From NCBI GenBank assembly GCA_036961445.1, contig JBALVO010000099.1, positions 1 through 14,003 on the forward strand: a DNA stretch of 14,003 bases, written 5' to 3'. The stretch is from JBALVO01 sp036961445 (lineage in GTDB: Bacteria > Pseudomonadota > Gammaproteobacteria > Pseudomonadales > Halieaceae). The notes below the pieces were generated by a model that searched no databases, was not told where the DNA came from, and saw only the letters and a program-made list of their open reading frames with translations. A program made the translations under genes and the position numbers. Every line of letters begins with the position of its first letter. Position 1 is the first letter of the stretch. This document shows, piece after piece, positions 7,691-14,003 of the stretch.

Positions 7691-8137
7691 TCAGGCGGGT
7701 ATGTCGCCGGCCAGGACCAAAGCGAATACGAAGGCAAACACCGCGAAACCCTCAACGATAGCTGCAGGCGCAATACTGAGGCCGAATATTTCTGGTTTAT
7801 TTTTCGAGGCATTGATTGCAGCGATCAGGGTTTGGCCCTGATACATGGCGCTGTACATCAGAGCAAGCCCTGTCAGTAGTCCTACCCCGAACAGTCCGCC
7901 GCCGTTCTCAACCGATACCTCACGGTTGAGTGTAAACATAATAACGATGCCATAGATGACGCCAGTCGAAGGCATCGCCGCCAGGCCGATAAATTTTCCG
8001 TAGCCACTGTCAGTGTCCAGCATTGCTCCTGCGGCTGCGGCACCGGCCACAGAGCAGCCATAGGCGCTGCCGATGGCGCCCAGTGCGGTTGGTGCAAAAA
8101 TACCAATCCAGCCTAATGCGATCATTAATGGTTCCAT
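7691..8137 (-). CDS. atpK: V/A-type ATPase membrane rotor subunit K (proteolipid)
   Basis: Membrane rotor-ring subunit carrying the transported ion, 148 residues with four transmembrane helices (two fused hairpins), as in NtpK. Helix 4 has the ion-carrying carboxylate Glu129 in APAAIVEGFAV, and helix 3 has YQGQTLIAAI with Gln100. Helix 2 reads MPSTGVIYGIV: Thr58 and Tyr62 match the Na+-site residues of Enterococcus NtpK as I remember them, but Gly59 replaces the Na+-ligand Gln65. The start is the ATG at 8137, not the upstream in-frame codon at 8197, because AGGAG lies 7 nt before it and MEPLMIALG begins helix 1. The gene overlaps the end of subunit I by 13 nt. Confidence 0.92.
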   Translation of the reverse strand: MEPLMIALGWIGIFAPTALGAIGSAYGCSVAGAAAAGAMLDTDSGYGKFIGLAAMPSTGVIYGIVIMFTLNREVSVENGGGLFGVGLLTGLALMYSAMYQGQTLIAAINASKNKPEIFGLSIAPAAIVEGFAVFAFVFALVLAGDIPA

Positions 8138-9936
8138 TTTGAGTCTCCTCTCTTGGCAAATGCCTTGAACGGGTATCCTTCTCCGTGGATACCCCAATTG
8201 TAAAATTCCATCAGGTTCAAGCGGAGGCCATGAATGACGCCGCTCATGATAGCGAGCACCAGATTCAATCCGTGCCCAAAAATAATGATCAGTGCAAATA
8301 ACAGAAAGCCCCCCACAGAGACCGAATCACGTGCGGTCACCGCAAGTTCATTGAAGGTCGCAGCCAGGGAGGCCCCCGCCAGGCCCAGGGCAAATAATCG
8401 CATGTAACTGAGAATGTCGCCAAAGGCCTTGGTCAGTCCCATGACACCACTGACCCCGTCGACCAATTGCAGTAACAGGTCTTTTGCTGAACGCAGCGGT
8501 CTGTCGCTGGAGCAGGTCAACACCAATACCAGCCATATTGGCAAGGACCAGACAAAGAGGCTATCGCCTGCTTGAAAGTCCTCGGCAGACATATAGTCCA
8601 GCCACAGCATGAAGCTGCCCACCAGCCCCACTATCCAACCCAGCGACGCTAATGCCAGTCGTGAATGACGATTCACCCGCATCACCATTACATGGGCGAT
8701 GACCAGGTGAGCAATCCCGACACCCAGGGACAGTTTCATCATCGCACCAAAATTGTTCAGGTCCAGTAGGTTGAGCGCGGCCAATACTGAGCCCTGCTCT
8801 GGACTGGTTCCGAAATAGCTACCGACCAGGACGCCGTAGGCTATAGCGCAACCGACCATGGCCGCGGCCATATTGCGCAGGCGTATCGCCAGGCTGCCCG
8901 GGCGGGACATTTTCTTCCACTTGGCAAGCAGGAGAGCTCCAAGCAGTGTGGCGTAGCCGGCATCCGCCAGGATCATGCCGAAAAAGATCGAAAAGGAAAA
9001 AAAGATGACCAAAGACGGATCCCAGGAGCGATACCCCGGAAGTTGGAAGAAAGCTACGGCCTCCTGGCCGCCACCAGTCCAGTCCCCATTAAGCAACAGG
9101 GTAGGGGGGTTGTCATCTGCGGTAGGTTCGCGCAGGTTGTAGGCAGCAGGCACGGTATCGATCCATCCGGCCAGCGAGGCCAGCGCGGCCTTGGGTATCC
9201 AGCCTTGCAGTGCAAAAATCTGCTTGGCATCCAGCACTTGTGCATTGGCCTGCAACAGTTCGCGTTGATCCAGACTTTGGTGAATAGCGTCTCCGAGGGT
9301 AAGAATCCAACGGGTGAGGGACTCGCGCTCTGAATCCAGGTCCTCGAGCTGCACCAGCGCCTCTTCGCGTGCTGCGGCCAGCTGCGACTGCGACAGTGCC
9401 CCGCTGCGGGACCGCCGCAGGGGAATCTCATCCTCACGTGGTTCTGCTCGGGATAATACGGTCGTGTAATGAAATCGTTGGTCGCTGCGTGTGATCTGCC
9501 AGGGCAGCGTAACCGTGTCAAGAAGTGCGCGTTTTCCTGCGGGCACCCGGTAGAACCAAAAGCGCATGTGGTCAATCTCATCGAGCTGCGGAAACTCGAA
9601 GTCGCCCCAGGGCTCGAGAACCTTTTGGCGTCGTCGAATTATTTCAATATGGTCAATCACGTCGTCACGTTGGTATTTGTTCTTTAAAACCTCCGGTACC
9701 AACTCATTCAGAGGGCGGGTATTGACGGGTCGCTGCGAGCGACGTTTTATCGGTGTGTCTGCCAGGTAGTGGTATGCCTCGCGTATATCATCAGCAGCGT
9801 CGGGGCCCGATTCCAGGGCTGCCTTTTTTAGTGGTACCAGGTGTACCGCCCCCAGCGTCTGCAGGCCCTGCAAAATTTCCTTTTTTTGGTCCATATCGCC
9901 GACCAGGGTCAGCTGCACCTGATCGGCAATACTCAT
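8125..9936 (-). CDS. atpI: V/A-type ATPase membrane stator subunit I (a-subunit homologue)
   Basis: Large membrane stator that forms the ion half-channels next to the K ring, 603 residues. The first 300 or so residues are soluble and alpha-helical, attaching to the peripheral stalk. The remainder has about seven or eight hydrophobic helices, starting at SLVIFFSFSIFFGMILADAG (308-327). The essential arginine is expected at Arg513 in LSYMRLFALGLAGASLA. Further conserved elements are FGHGLNLVLAIMSGVIHGLRL (from 553) and Arg572 followed by the acidic NLMEFYNWG. The total is a little shorter than many homologues (about 620-660). ATG at 9936 overlaps the TGA of D (ATGA), and the TAA lies inside the K gene, so translation of D, I and K is tightly coupled. 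Confidence 0.94.
   Translation of the reverse strand: MSIADQVQLTLVGDMDQKKEILQGLQTLGAVHLVPLKKAALESGPDAADDIREAYHYLADTPIKRRSQRPVNTRPLNELVPEVLKNKYQRDDVIDHIEIIRRRQKVLEPWGDFEFPQLDEIDHMRFWFYRVPAGKRALLDTVTLPWQITRSDQRFHYTTVLSRAEPREDEIPLRRSRSGALSQSQLAAAREEALVQLEDLDSERESLTRWILTLGDAIHQSLDQRELLQANAQVLDAKQIFALQGWIPKAALASLAGWIDTVPAAYNLREPTADDNPPTLLLNGDWTGGGQEAVAFFQLPGYRSWDPSLVIFFSFSIFFGMILADAGYATLLGALLLAKWKKMSRPGSLAIRLRNMAAAMVGCAIAYGVLVGSYFGTSPEQGSVLAALNLLDLNNFGAMMKLSLGVGIAHLVIAHVMVMRVNRHSRLALASLGWIVGLVGSFMLWLDYMSAEDFQAGDSLFVWSLPIWLVLVLTCSSDRPLRSAKDLLLQLVDGVSGVMGLTKAFGDILSYMRLFALGLAGASLAATFNELAVTARDSVSVGGFLLFALIIIFGHGLNLVLAIMSGVIHGLRLNLMEFYNWGIHGEGYPFKAFAKRGDSKWNH
8145..8152 (-). promoter_or_regulatory. Ribosome binding site that fixes the subunit K start
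   Basis: The minus strand reads GAGAGGAG at 8152-8145, 7 nt before the ATG at 8137. It lies inside the last codons of subunit I and rules out the longer in-frame start at 8197. Confidence 0.75.
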
Positions 9937-10541
9937 AGGGCCTCTATTTCTGCATTATTCTTGCGCTTGGCCAATTTGGAGCGCACAACGCTGGCGCGCT
10001 CCTGATCCGACAGAAACAGGCCGATGCGTTTGATATTGTCTGTTGATTCGGGGATCAGCACCTTCGAAAATAAATTGACACGTTGGGTGATGGTCTGCGC
10101 GGCCTTCTTAAGTCGTCGGACGCGAATGATCAACACCTGTTCTTCAAGCTTCAATTTCAGAACCAGCTGCAATGAGGCAGCTAGTTCGTCAAACCAGTGG
10201 GGCCTGGCCAGGTAGCCGTAGTCCGCGACAATATAGTCAACGTGACCAAGCTTCGGCAGGTGCGTTCCCATCAGATTCTCCTCCACGATTTGTACATTTT
10301 CTACTCTTACCAGACCTGCAAGCTCCATGGTTTGATTCGCCAGCATGGGTAGCTTTTGGTAGGCCGCGGACTGAACCGTCGCAATTTCAGTCTGATGCTG
10401 CGCCAGCTCTAGTTGTGCTTTCTTACGCTCCGCCAGAAGTTGCTTCTGCTTTAGTTCAAGGGAAGGCAGGTAGCGCTGATACGATGTTCTGCGCTGTTTT
10501 TCATGGCTCAGGGCACTCTTGTTTAACGCTATCTTGGCCAC
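9933..10541 (-). CDS. atpD: V/A-type ATPase central shaft subunit D
   Basis: Central rotor shaft that turns inside the A3B3 head, 202 residues, almost entirely helical. The N-terminal helix (LNKSALSHEKQRR...LELKQKQLLAERKKAQLEL) and the C-terminal helix (EEQVLIIRVRRLKKAAQTI) make the antiparallel coiled coil expected of the D family. The final tail is lysine-rich (VVRSKLAKRKNN). The start codon is GTG at 10541, one nucleotide after the TAG of subunit B, with the ribosome site falling in the B coding end. It overlaps the I start by ATGA. The usual partner subunit F is not encoded nearby, as in chlamydial and spirochaetal clusters. Confidence 0.9.
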   Translation of the reverse strand: MAKIALNKSALSHEKQRRTSYQRYLPSLELKQKQLLAERKKAQLELAQHQTEIATVQSAAYQKLPMLANQTMELAGLVRVENVQIVEENLMGTHLPKLGHVDYIVADYGYLARPHWFDELAASLQLVLKLKLEEQVLIIRVRRLKKAAQTITQRVNLFSKVLIPESTDNIKRIGLFLSDQERASVVRSKLAKRKNNAEIEAL

Positions 10542-10542
10542 T

Positions 10543-11877
10543 CTAAGCGACCCAATACTTATTTTTCAGGTCTTTCTTGATGATGACTTCATCTTTGTCA
10601 AAACATTCCGATAGCAGTTTCCAGCAGGCATCTAATCCGTCTTCCAGTTTCATGGATACGTCCAGGCGCATGAACTGTTCGCGAAAGGCGTTGCTGAACT
10701 TCAGTAATTTTTCATCGAATTCGCTGAGGTCAAATGCCATAGCCTGCTTCTGTTCGGCCTCAACACCTTCTGCATAATAGCGAATCATGGTGTTCATTAT
10801 CTGCCCGTGGTCTTCGCGGGTCTCCTTGCCAATCACATGTTGCTTCAGTCGTGACAGGGAACCGAATGGGTCGAGTACACCGTTGTGCAGGTAAAACTGT
10901 CCCTCGGTGATATAGCCGGTGTTGTCAGGTACAGGATGGGTGACATCATCGCCAGGCATGGTGGTTACCGATAGAATCGTAATTGAACCGGCACCTTTAA
11001 AGTCGCACGCTTTTTCATAGCGTCGTGCAAGTTGCGAGTAGAGGTCACCCATATAGCCACGATTGGAGGGAATACGTTCCATGGAGATACCAATCTCCTT
11101 CATGGCATCGGCATAGGCAGTCATGTCGGTTAGCAGTACCAGCACGCGTTTACCCTCTTCAGCGGCCAGTTTTTCAGCCACAGCCAACGCGAGGTCCGGC
11201 ACCATCAGGCGCTCCACCACTGGATCCGAGGCGAGGTTCACGAACATCACCGTGCGGGACATTACGCCAGCGTCTTCAAAGGCCAGCTTAAAGCTGTAAT
11301 AGTCGTCAAAAATCAGGCCCAGGCCACCAAAAATCACCACGTCTGCGTCAGCTTGTACACCGATCCGGGCCAGGAATTTGTTATAGGGTTCACCTGCCAC
11401 CGAAAAAATTGGAATTTTCTGGCTTTCCACCAGGCAGTTGAATATGTCAATCATCGGCACGTCGGTGCGAATCATGCGGGAGGCCAGAACCCGGGCTGTG
11501 GGGTTAACTGTGGGTCCGTTGATTGGCACCTTGGGCTCGTTGGTCAGATTGGGGCCGCCGTCAATGGGTACACCGGAGCCGTTAAAAATCCGACCGAATA
11601 TATTATCCGAATAAGTGGCCTGCATGGTTTCGCCGACAAAACGCACGGAGGCCTGGTTACCCAACCCCTTGGTGCCGGCGAAGACCTGCAGAGACACCTT
11701 GTCGTCAGCCAGGCCAATTATCTGGGCCAGGGAAAAGTGCTTGCCATCTTGCTCGATAATCGCCAGATCGCGGTTTCTGGGAGGGGTGGTCATGGCCTGG
11801 GCGTCGGCGATATGCAGGGTGACGATATCCCCGACAATGCTGGAGATGCCCCGGTACTGGGTTAATCCGGAATCCAC
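10543..11877 (-). CDS. atpB: V/A-type ATPase regulatory subunit B
   Basis: Non-catalytic nucleotide-binding-fold subunit alternating with A in the head, 444 residues (family usually 430-470). It has a beta-barrel at 1-80, GRIFNGSGVPIDGGP (95-109), a degenerate P-loop position SVAGEPYNK (159-167) without the GKT lysine, the B-type stretch VFVNLASDPVVERL (212-224), TDMTAYADAMKEI (250-262), IPSNRGYMGDLYSQLA (269-284) and DPFGSLSRL (336-344). The SVAGEPYN form identifies B rather than A. It starts at GTG 11877 after AAAGAGGGGGGCAT; an ATG overlaps in another frame but opens no family sequence. Being first in the operon it lies next to the promoter, the reverse of the usual arrangement in which B follows A. 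Confidence 0.95.
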   Translation of the reverse strand: MDSGLTQYRGISSIVGDIVTLHIADAQAMTTPPRNRDLAIIEQDGKHFSLAQIIGLADDKVSLQVFAGTKGLGNQASVRFVGETMQATYSDNIFGRIFNGSGVPIDGGPNLTNEPKVPINGPTVNPTARVLASRMIRTDVPMIDIFNCLVESQKIPIFSVAGEPYNKFLARIGVQADADVVIFGGLGLIFDDYYSFKLAFEDAGVMSRTVMFVNLASDPVVERLMVPDLALAVAEKLAAEEGKRVLVLLTDMTAYADAMKEIGISMERIPSNRGYMGDLYSQLARRYEKACDFKGAGSITILSVTTMPGDDVTHPVPDNTGYITEGQFYLHNGVLDPFGSLSRLKQHVIGKETREDHGQIMNTMIRYYAEGVEAEQKQAMAFDLSEFDEKLLKFSNAFREQFMRLDVSMKLEDGLDACWKLLSECFDKDEVIIKKDLKNKYWVA

Positions 11878-11918
11878 ATGCCCCCCTCTTTATGACCAAT
11901 GCTGCAAACTGAACCCAG

Positions 11919-11947
11919 AGTGTAGACCAAAAGTAATAGATCGTTAA
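11919..11947 (-). promoter_or_regulatory. Candidate sigma70 promoter of the V-ATPase operon
   Basis: On the minus strand TTAACG (11942-11947) and TACACT (11919-11924) are separated by exactly 17 nt, each matching its consensus at four of six positions. The start point would be near 11912, giving a leader of about 35 nt before the GTG of subunit B. No other candidate in the 174-bp divergent spacer (11878-12051) looked better. No riboswitch-like structure was noticed there. Confidence 0.45.
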
Positions 11948-12036
11948 CCCACATTCTCTGTAGATAGTCATGAGATGTGATGGAATGTGGTGGTAGCAGC
12001 GCAAAAATACATGCTAATCTGCTGCGGCATCACTGC

Positions 12037-12041
12037 AAGGA
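12037..12041 (+). promoter_or_regulatory. Ribosome binding site that fixes the SMP-30-like start
   Basis: AAGGA lies 10 nt before the ATG at 12052. This supports the shorter start over the in-frame ATG at 11977, whose extra 25 residues do not look like the family. A weak TGCTAATCT (12012-12020) just upstream could be an extended -10 box, but it lacks a clear -35. Confidence 0.5.
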
Positions 12042-12051
12042 AAAACCCCCT

Positions 12052-12924
12052 ATGACAAACACATCTATTGTCGCCAGCGGCCTGTACTTTGGAGAAGGAC
12101 CCCGATGGCATGAAGGCCGACTCTGGTTCAGCGATTTTTATGATTATGCAGTGAAGTCTCTGGGAGCAGATGGAGATGTCCGCATCGAAGTACAGTTGGA
12201 CGATCAGCCCTCGGGCCTGGGCTGGTTGCCAGACGGGAGATTGTTGGTGGTTGCAATGCAGACGCAGAAACTTTTGCGTCTCGACCCCGGTGGTCTGGAA
12301 GAACATGCTGATTTATCGGGGCTGGCGGTGCATCTTTGCAACGATATGGTAGTCGATGGGTTGGGCCGTGCATGGGTAGGTAACTTTGGCTTTGATCTGG
12401 ATGCGGATATCAGCGACCGTGGAGCGGAAGTCGTGATGTCAGATCATCCCACGGCAAACTTGATACGAGTAGAGCCTGATGGCGCCGTGTGCCTGGCAGC
12501 AGCAGGGATGCACTTTCCCAACGGCAGCGTGGTTACGCCCGATGGCAAAACCCTGATTGTCGCTGAGACGCTTGGCTTGTGCCTGACTGCGTTTGACATA
12601 GGCGACGACGGAGAGCTGTCCAATCGCCGCCAATGGGCCTCAGTGGGCTTGCGCGCTCCCGATGGGATCTGCCTGGACGCGAACGGTAATGTCTGGGTGG
12701 CCAATGCCCTGGCAGCAGAGTGTGTACTGGTTGCGCCTGGCGGAGACATCCTGGCGACAGTTCAGAGCAGTCAAAATTGCTATGCCTGCATGCTAGGTGG
12801 GGAACATGGTCGCGATTTATTCCTCGTAACTGCCCAGTCCTCCAGTAAGCACGAAGCCTCAGTGGCACGAACGGGTAAGATAGAAGTGGCCGAGGTAGAA
12901 GTTCCGGGGGCCGGATGGCCTTAA
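12052..12924 (+). CDS. SMP-30/gluconolactonase/LRE-like family protein
   Basis: A six-bladed beta-propeller metal-dependent lactonase/esterase-type protein, 290 residues (family about 280-300). The three expected metal ligands are present: Glu15 in YFGEGPRW, Asn157 in HFPNGSVVTPDG and Asp204 in APDGICLDANG. The repeated D[AG][NL]G...WV blades (GLGRAWVGNFG, ANGNVWVANAL) are clear. It has no signal peptide, so it is likely cytoplasmic. The real substrate is unknown: sugar lactones, other lactones or phosphotriesters are all seen in this family. It is divergent from the V-ATPase operon across a 174-bp spacer and converges on the GNAT gene with 35 nt between stops. No clear terminator separates them. 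Confidence 0.9.
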   Translation: MTNTSIVASGLYFGEGPRWHEGRLWFSDFYDYAVKSLGADGDVRIEVQLDDQPSGLGWLPDGRLLVVAMQTQKLLRLDPGGLEEHADLSGLAVHLCNDMVVDGLGRAWVGNFGFDLDADISDRGAEVVMSDHPTANLIRVEPDGAVCLAAAGMHFPNGSVVTPDGKTLIVAETLGLCLTAFDIGDDGELSNRRQWASVGLRAPDGICLDANGNVWVANALAAECVLVAPGGDILATVQSSQNCYACMLGGEHGRDLFLVTAQSSSKHEASVARTGKIEVAEVEVPGAGWP

Positions 12925-12959
12925 CTCCGACAGGCAGAAAAACCGGAATTTATGCTGGG

Positions 12960-13424
12960 CTATGACAAGTCTTTTTGCATTTTAAAGTTGGTGGTGCGGT
13001 AGCCCAGTGCTTCGTACAGAGCGATAGCGGGCGTATTGAAAGCAAAAACGTTTAATGCGATGCGTGACACCTCGCGCTCCAGGCACCACTGCTCCAATTG
13101 CTTCATAGCCTGTTTTCCCAGTCCTTTTCCGCGTTGCCCGGGTTCCAGTTCAATGTCGTAAATATAGGCGACCGGAACGGCGGAGTCGCGGTCCAGGTGG
13201 ACCCAGAGTGCGCCCACGGGTTGTTCATCGAAGCATATATCCAGAATGTAATGGTTTTCGGTGTTTAGCCCGTCAGGTAGTAAAGACGCATAGTCCTGTT
13301 CTGACTTTCTCGTCGCCTCGGACTCATCCCATTTGCCAGAATCGATATTTGATTGTGCATATTCGGCGATGGAGTTGCGTTCAAACTCGACATAGCGAGC
13401 GTCGTCCATGGGTTTCAGTTGCAT
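12960..13424 (-). CDS. GNAT family N-acetyltransferase
   Basis: Acetyl-CoA-dependent acyltransferase, 154 residues. The acetyl-CoA pyrophosphate loop is visible as ELEPGQRGKGLGKQAMKQLE (motif A), and motif B as NVFAFNTPAIALYEALGYRT. The N-terminal part (LKPMDD...FERNSIAEYAQSNIDSGKW) and the ...LLPDG...HYILDI stretch are typical of one common subgroup with unknown acceptor. I choose the ATG at 13424 because MQLKPM matches the usual family beginning. A TTG at 13445 would add seven residues (MAQDYDF) that look instead like part of the upstream gene remnant. An AGGA lies 10 nt before the ATG. Confidence 0.87.
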   Translation of the reverse strand: MQLKPMDDARYVEFERNSIAEYAQSNIDSGKWDESEATRKSEQDYASLLPDGLNTENHYILDICFDEQPVGALWVHLDRDSAVPVAYIYDIELEPGQRGKGLGKQAMKQLEQWCLEREVSRIALNVFAFNTPAIALYEALGYRTTNFKMQKDLS

Positions 13425-13573
13425 AAAATCATAATCCTGTGCCAATTAACATTCGCGCGCCATGGGGAGGGGGCCTCGAGGGGAATGCCCACTTCCAATG
13501 CCAGGCGGGCAACCAGCGTGTCACTGCCCTCTGCCAGGGCAGTAAATACAACCCGTAGCTGAGCCTGGTCTAG
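13425..13573 (-). pseudogene. Probable remnant of a Rossmann-like (SLOG-type) gene
   Basis: Just after the carotenoid oxygenase stop, the minus strand is open in another frame with no ATG, GTG or TTG start. From 13570 to 13469 it encodes DQAQLRVVFTALAEGSDT, then LVARLALEVGIPLEAP. This reads like the segment [VL]xALAEGAD.L.A..AL..G.PL...LP of LOG/SLOG-type nucleotide-binding proteins, which I recall but could not search. Removing one C from the run at 13469-13471 shifts the frame to read LPMAREC (13468-13448). A TAA follows, and then LAQDYDF, completing a plausible PLPM...DF ending. The lack of a start, the frameshift and the stop suggest a decaying gene. It could also be chance coding-like sequence. 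Confidence 0.4.
13523..13543. repeat. 8-bp perfect hairpin downstream of the carotenoid oxygenase
   Basis: ACTGCCCT (13523-13530) and AGGGCAGT (13536-13543) are exact reverse complements around a 5-nt loop, 27-47 nt beyond the carotenoid oxygenase stop. No T-run follows on the minus strand, so a weak or factor-dependent terminator is possible but unproven. It also codes for TALAEGS in the gene remnant, which may fully explain it. Confidence 0.35.
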
Positions 13574-14003
13574 GCGGTTACGAAATTGCCATGAAAGCCG
13601 AATGGAACCCTGGCATTTAACTTGATTATTGCAACCGGCTCTGCGCTGAACCGCTGGGCGTCGATAATTCGCACCTCGCTCAATTTGGTTGCGCCATCGT
13701 AAACGACGGTCAATATGTAGCCGGCATCCTCGGCTGCACCGGTTGGTACAAATACTGGCTCACCTGCAGCACAATTTTCACCAACATCATGATGCAAGCT
13801 TACGCCAGAATTCAGGTCGTGCTTTAGTAAGCCCTTAAAACCATGTGGGCCGCCGACTTCCAGTGCATAGCCATATTGGTGAGGGTGGCATTCTACTCGC
13901 GGATCAACTCGAGGGAACTCCTGATCGACCGTACTCAATACCTGGCTGCTGACCTTGCCAGCGGTAACATCAATCGTCCAACGCACCAGCTGTGAACCTT
14001 TGT
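13570..14003 (-). CDS. Carotenoid oxygenase family protein, C-terminal part (5' cut by window edge)
   Basis: Non-haem Fe(II) dioxygenase of the RPE65/carotenoid cleavage family; about 144 C-terminal residues are visible out of roughly 450-500. The frame is open to the right edge and already reads family sequence there (KGSQLVRWTIDV), so the start lies outside. Recognisable parts are QEFPRVDPR, HPHQYGYA, the conserved EPVFVP, EDAGYILTVVYD, SEVRIIDA and the terminal VPFGFHGNF. The His in FHG is the last of the four iron-ligand histidines. The substrate may be a carotenoid or a stilbene/lignin-type compound; this fragment does not tell. The gene remnant and the GNAT gene follow on the same strand. 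Confidence 0.9.
   Translation of the reverse strand, partial: KGSQLVRWTIDVTAGKVSSQVLSTVDQEFPRVDPRVECHPHQYGYALEVGGPHGFKGLLKHDLNSGVSLHHDVGENCAAGEPVFVPTGAAEDAGYILTVVYDGATKLSEVRIIDAQRFSAEPVAIIKLNARVPFGFHGNFVTA

Noticed and set aside
9399..9423. Imperfect hairpin around CTGCGG/CCGCAG in the I gene, sharing CGGGAC with the 6653 repeat
   Set aside because: The arms are only 6 bp plus a bulge, and the shared word is short. Not convincing as a second copy of the element.
9054..9581. A 175-codon open frame on the minus strand within subunit I
   Set aside because: It is out of frame with the well-supported subunit I gene and reads as Cys/Pro/Arg-rich shadow protein.
11881..11886. Run of six C (G on the coding strand) just before the subunit B start, as a phase-variable tract
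   Set aside because: Six bases is too short for convincing slippage, and it lies in the ribosome site region of a housekeeping-type operon.
13353..13562. Plus-strand open frame of 69 codons over the GNAT 5' end and spacer
   Set aside because: Antisense to the GNAT gene and the remnant, with no ribosome site or recognisable protein features.
1..14003. tRNA, rRNA, CRISPR array, insertion sequence, attachment site or defence system
   Set aside because: Looked for by eye on both strands; no cloverleaf, repeat-spacer pattern, transposase motif or terminal repeats were seen.

Overview
The window looks like ordinary bacterial chromosome of moderate GC, about half or slightly more by eye. It holds no RNA gene, CRISPR array or insertion sequence that I can see. 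The gene mix is a propionyl-CoA synthetase, an iron-type alcohol dehydrogenase, an HSL-type esterase, an SMP-30/gluconolactonase-like enzyme, a carotenoid oxygenase and a complete-looking bacterial V/A-type ATPase operon. This suggests a heterotrophic, probably marine gammaproteobacterium of the OM60/Halieaceae or related cellvibrionalean type. That placement is inference from gene content; no marker gene is present.

Left part (1-3561): the 3' three quarters of a prpE-like acyl-CoA synthetase runs rightward off the left edge. It converges on a leftward lipoprotein gene (1442-2086). A 178-bp divergent spacer separates the lipoprotein from a rightward Fe-type alcohol dehydrogenase (2265-3470).

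Centre (3562-11947): one long leftward operon. Reading with transcription: V-ATPase subunit B, D, I, K, E, a DUF2764-like protein, subunit A, then an HSL-family esterase one nucleotide after the A stop. Start and stop codons overlap or lie at most 13 nt apart throughout. Three genes start with GTG (B, D, DUF2764-like). A candidate sigma70 promoter lies just upstream of B. Together the seven ATPase genes would make a rotary ATPase: A3B3 head, D central shaft, E peripheral stalk, membrane subunits I and K, and an uncharacterised DUF2764 component. No F, G/H or recognisable C/d subunit is encoded nearby. In the chlamydial, spirochaete and Bacteroides operons as I know them the order is E-DUF2764-A-B-D-I-K. 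Here it is B-D-I-K-E-DUF2764-A, a circular permutation of that order.

Right part (11948-14003): a rightward SMP-30/gluconolactonase-like gene, divergent from the operon, converges on a leftward GNAT acetyltransferase. Between the GNAT gene and the 3' end of a leftward carotenoid oxygenase (cut by the right edge) lies about 145 bp. It appears to hold a frameshifted, start-less remnant of a Rossmann-like (SLOG-type) gene.

The best leads for follow-up are the permuted ATPase operon with its coupled esterase, a perfect 15-bp inverted repeat inside the DUF2764-like gene, a changed ion-site residue in subunit K, and the gene remnant near the right end.
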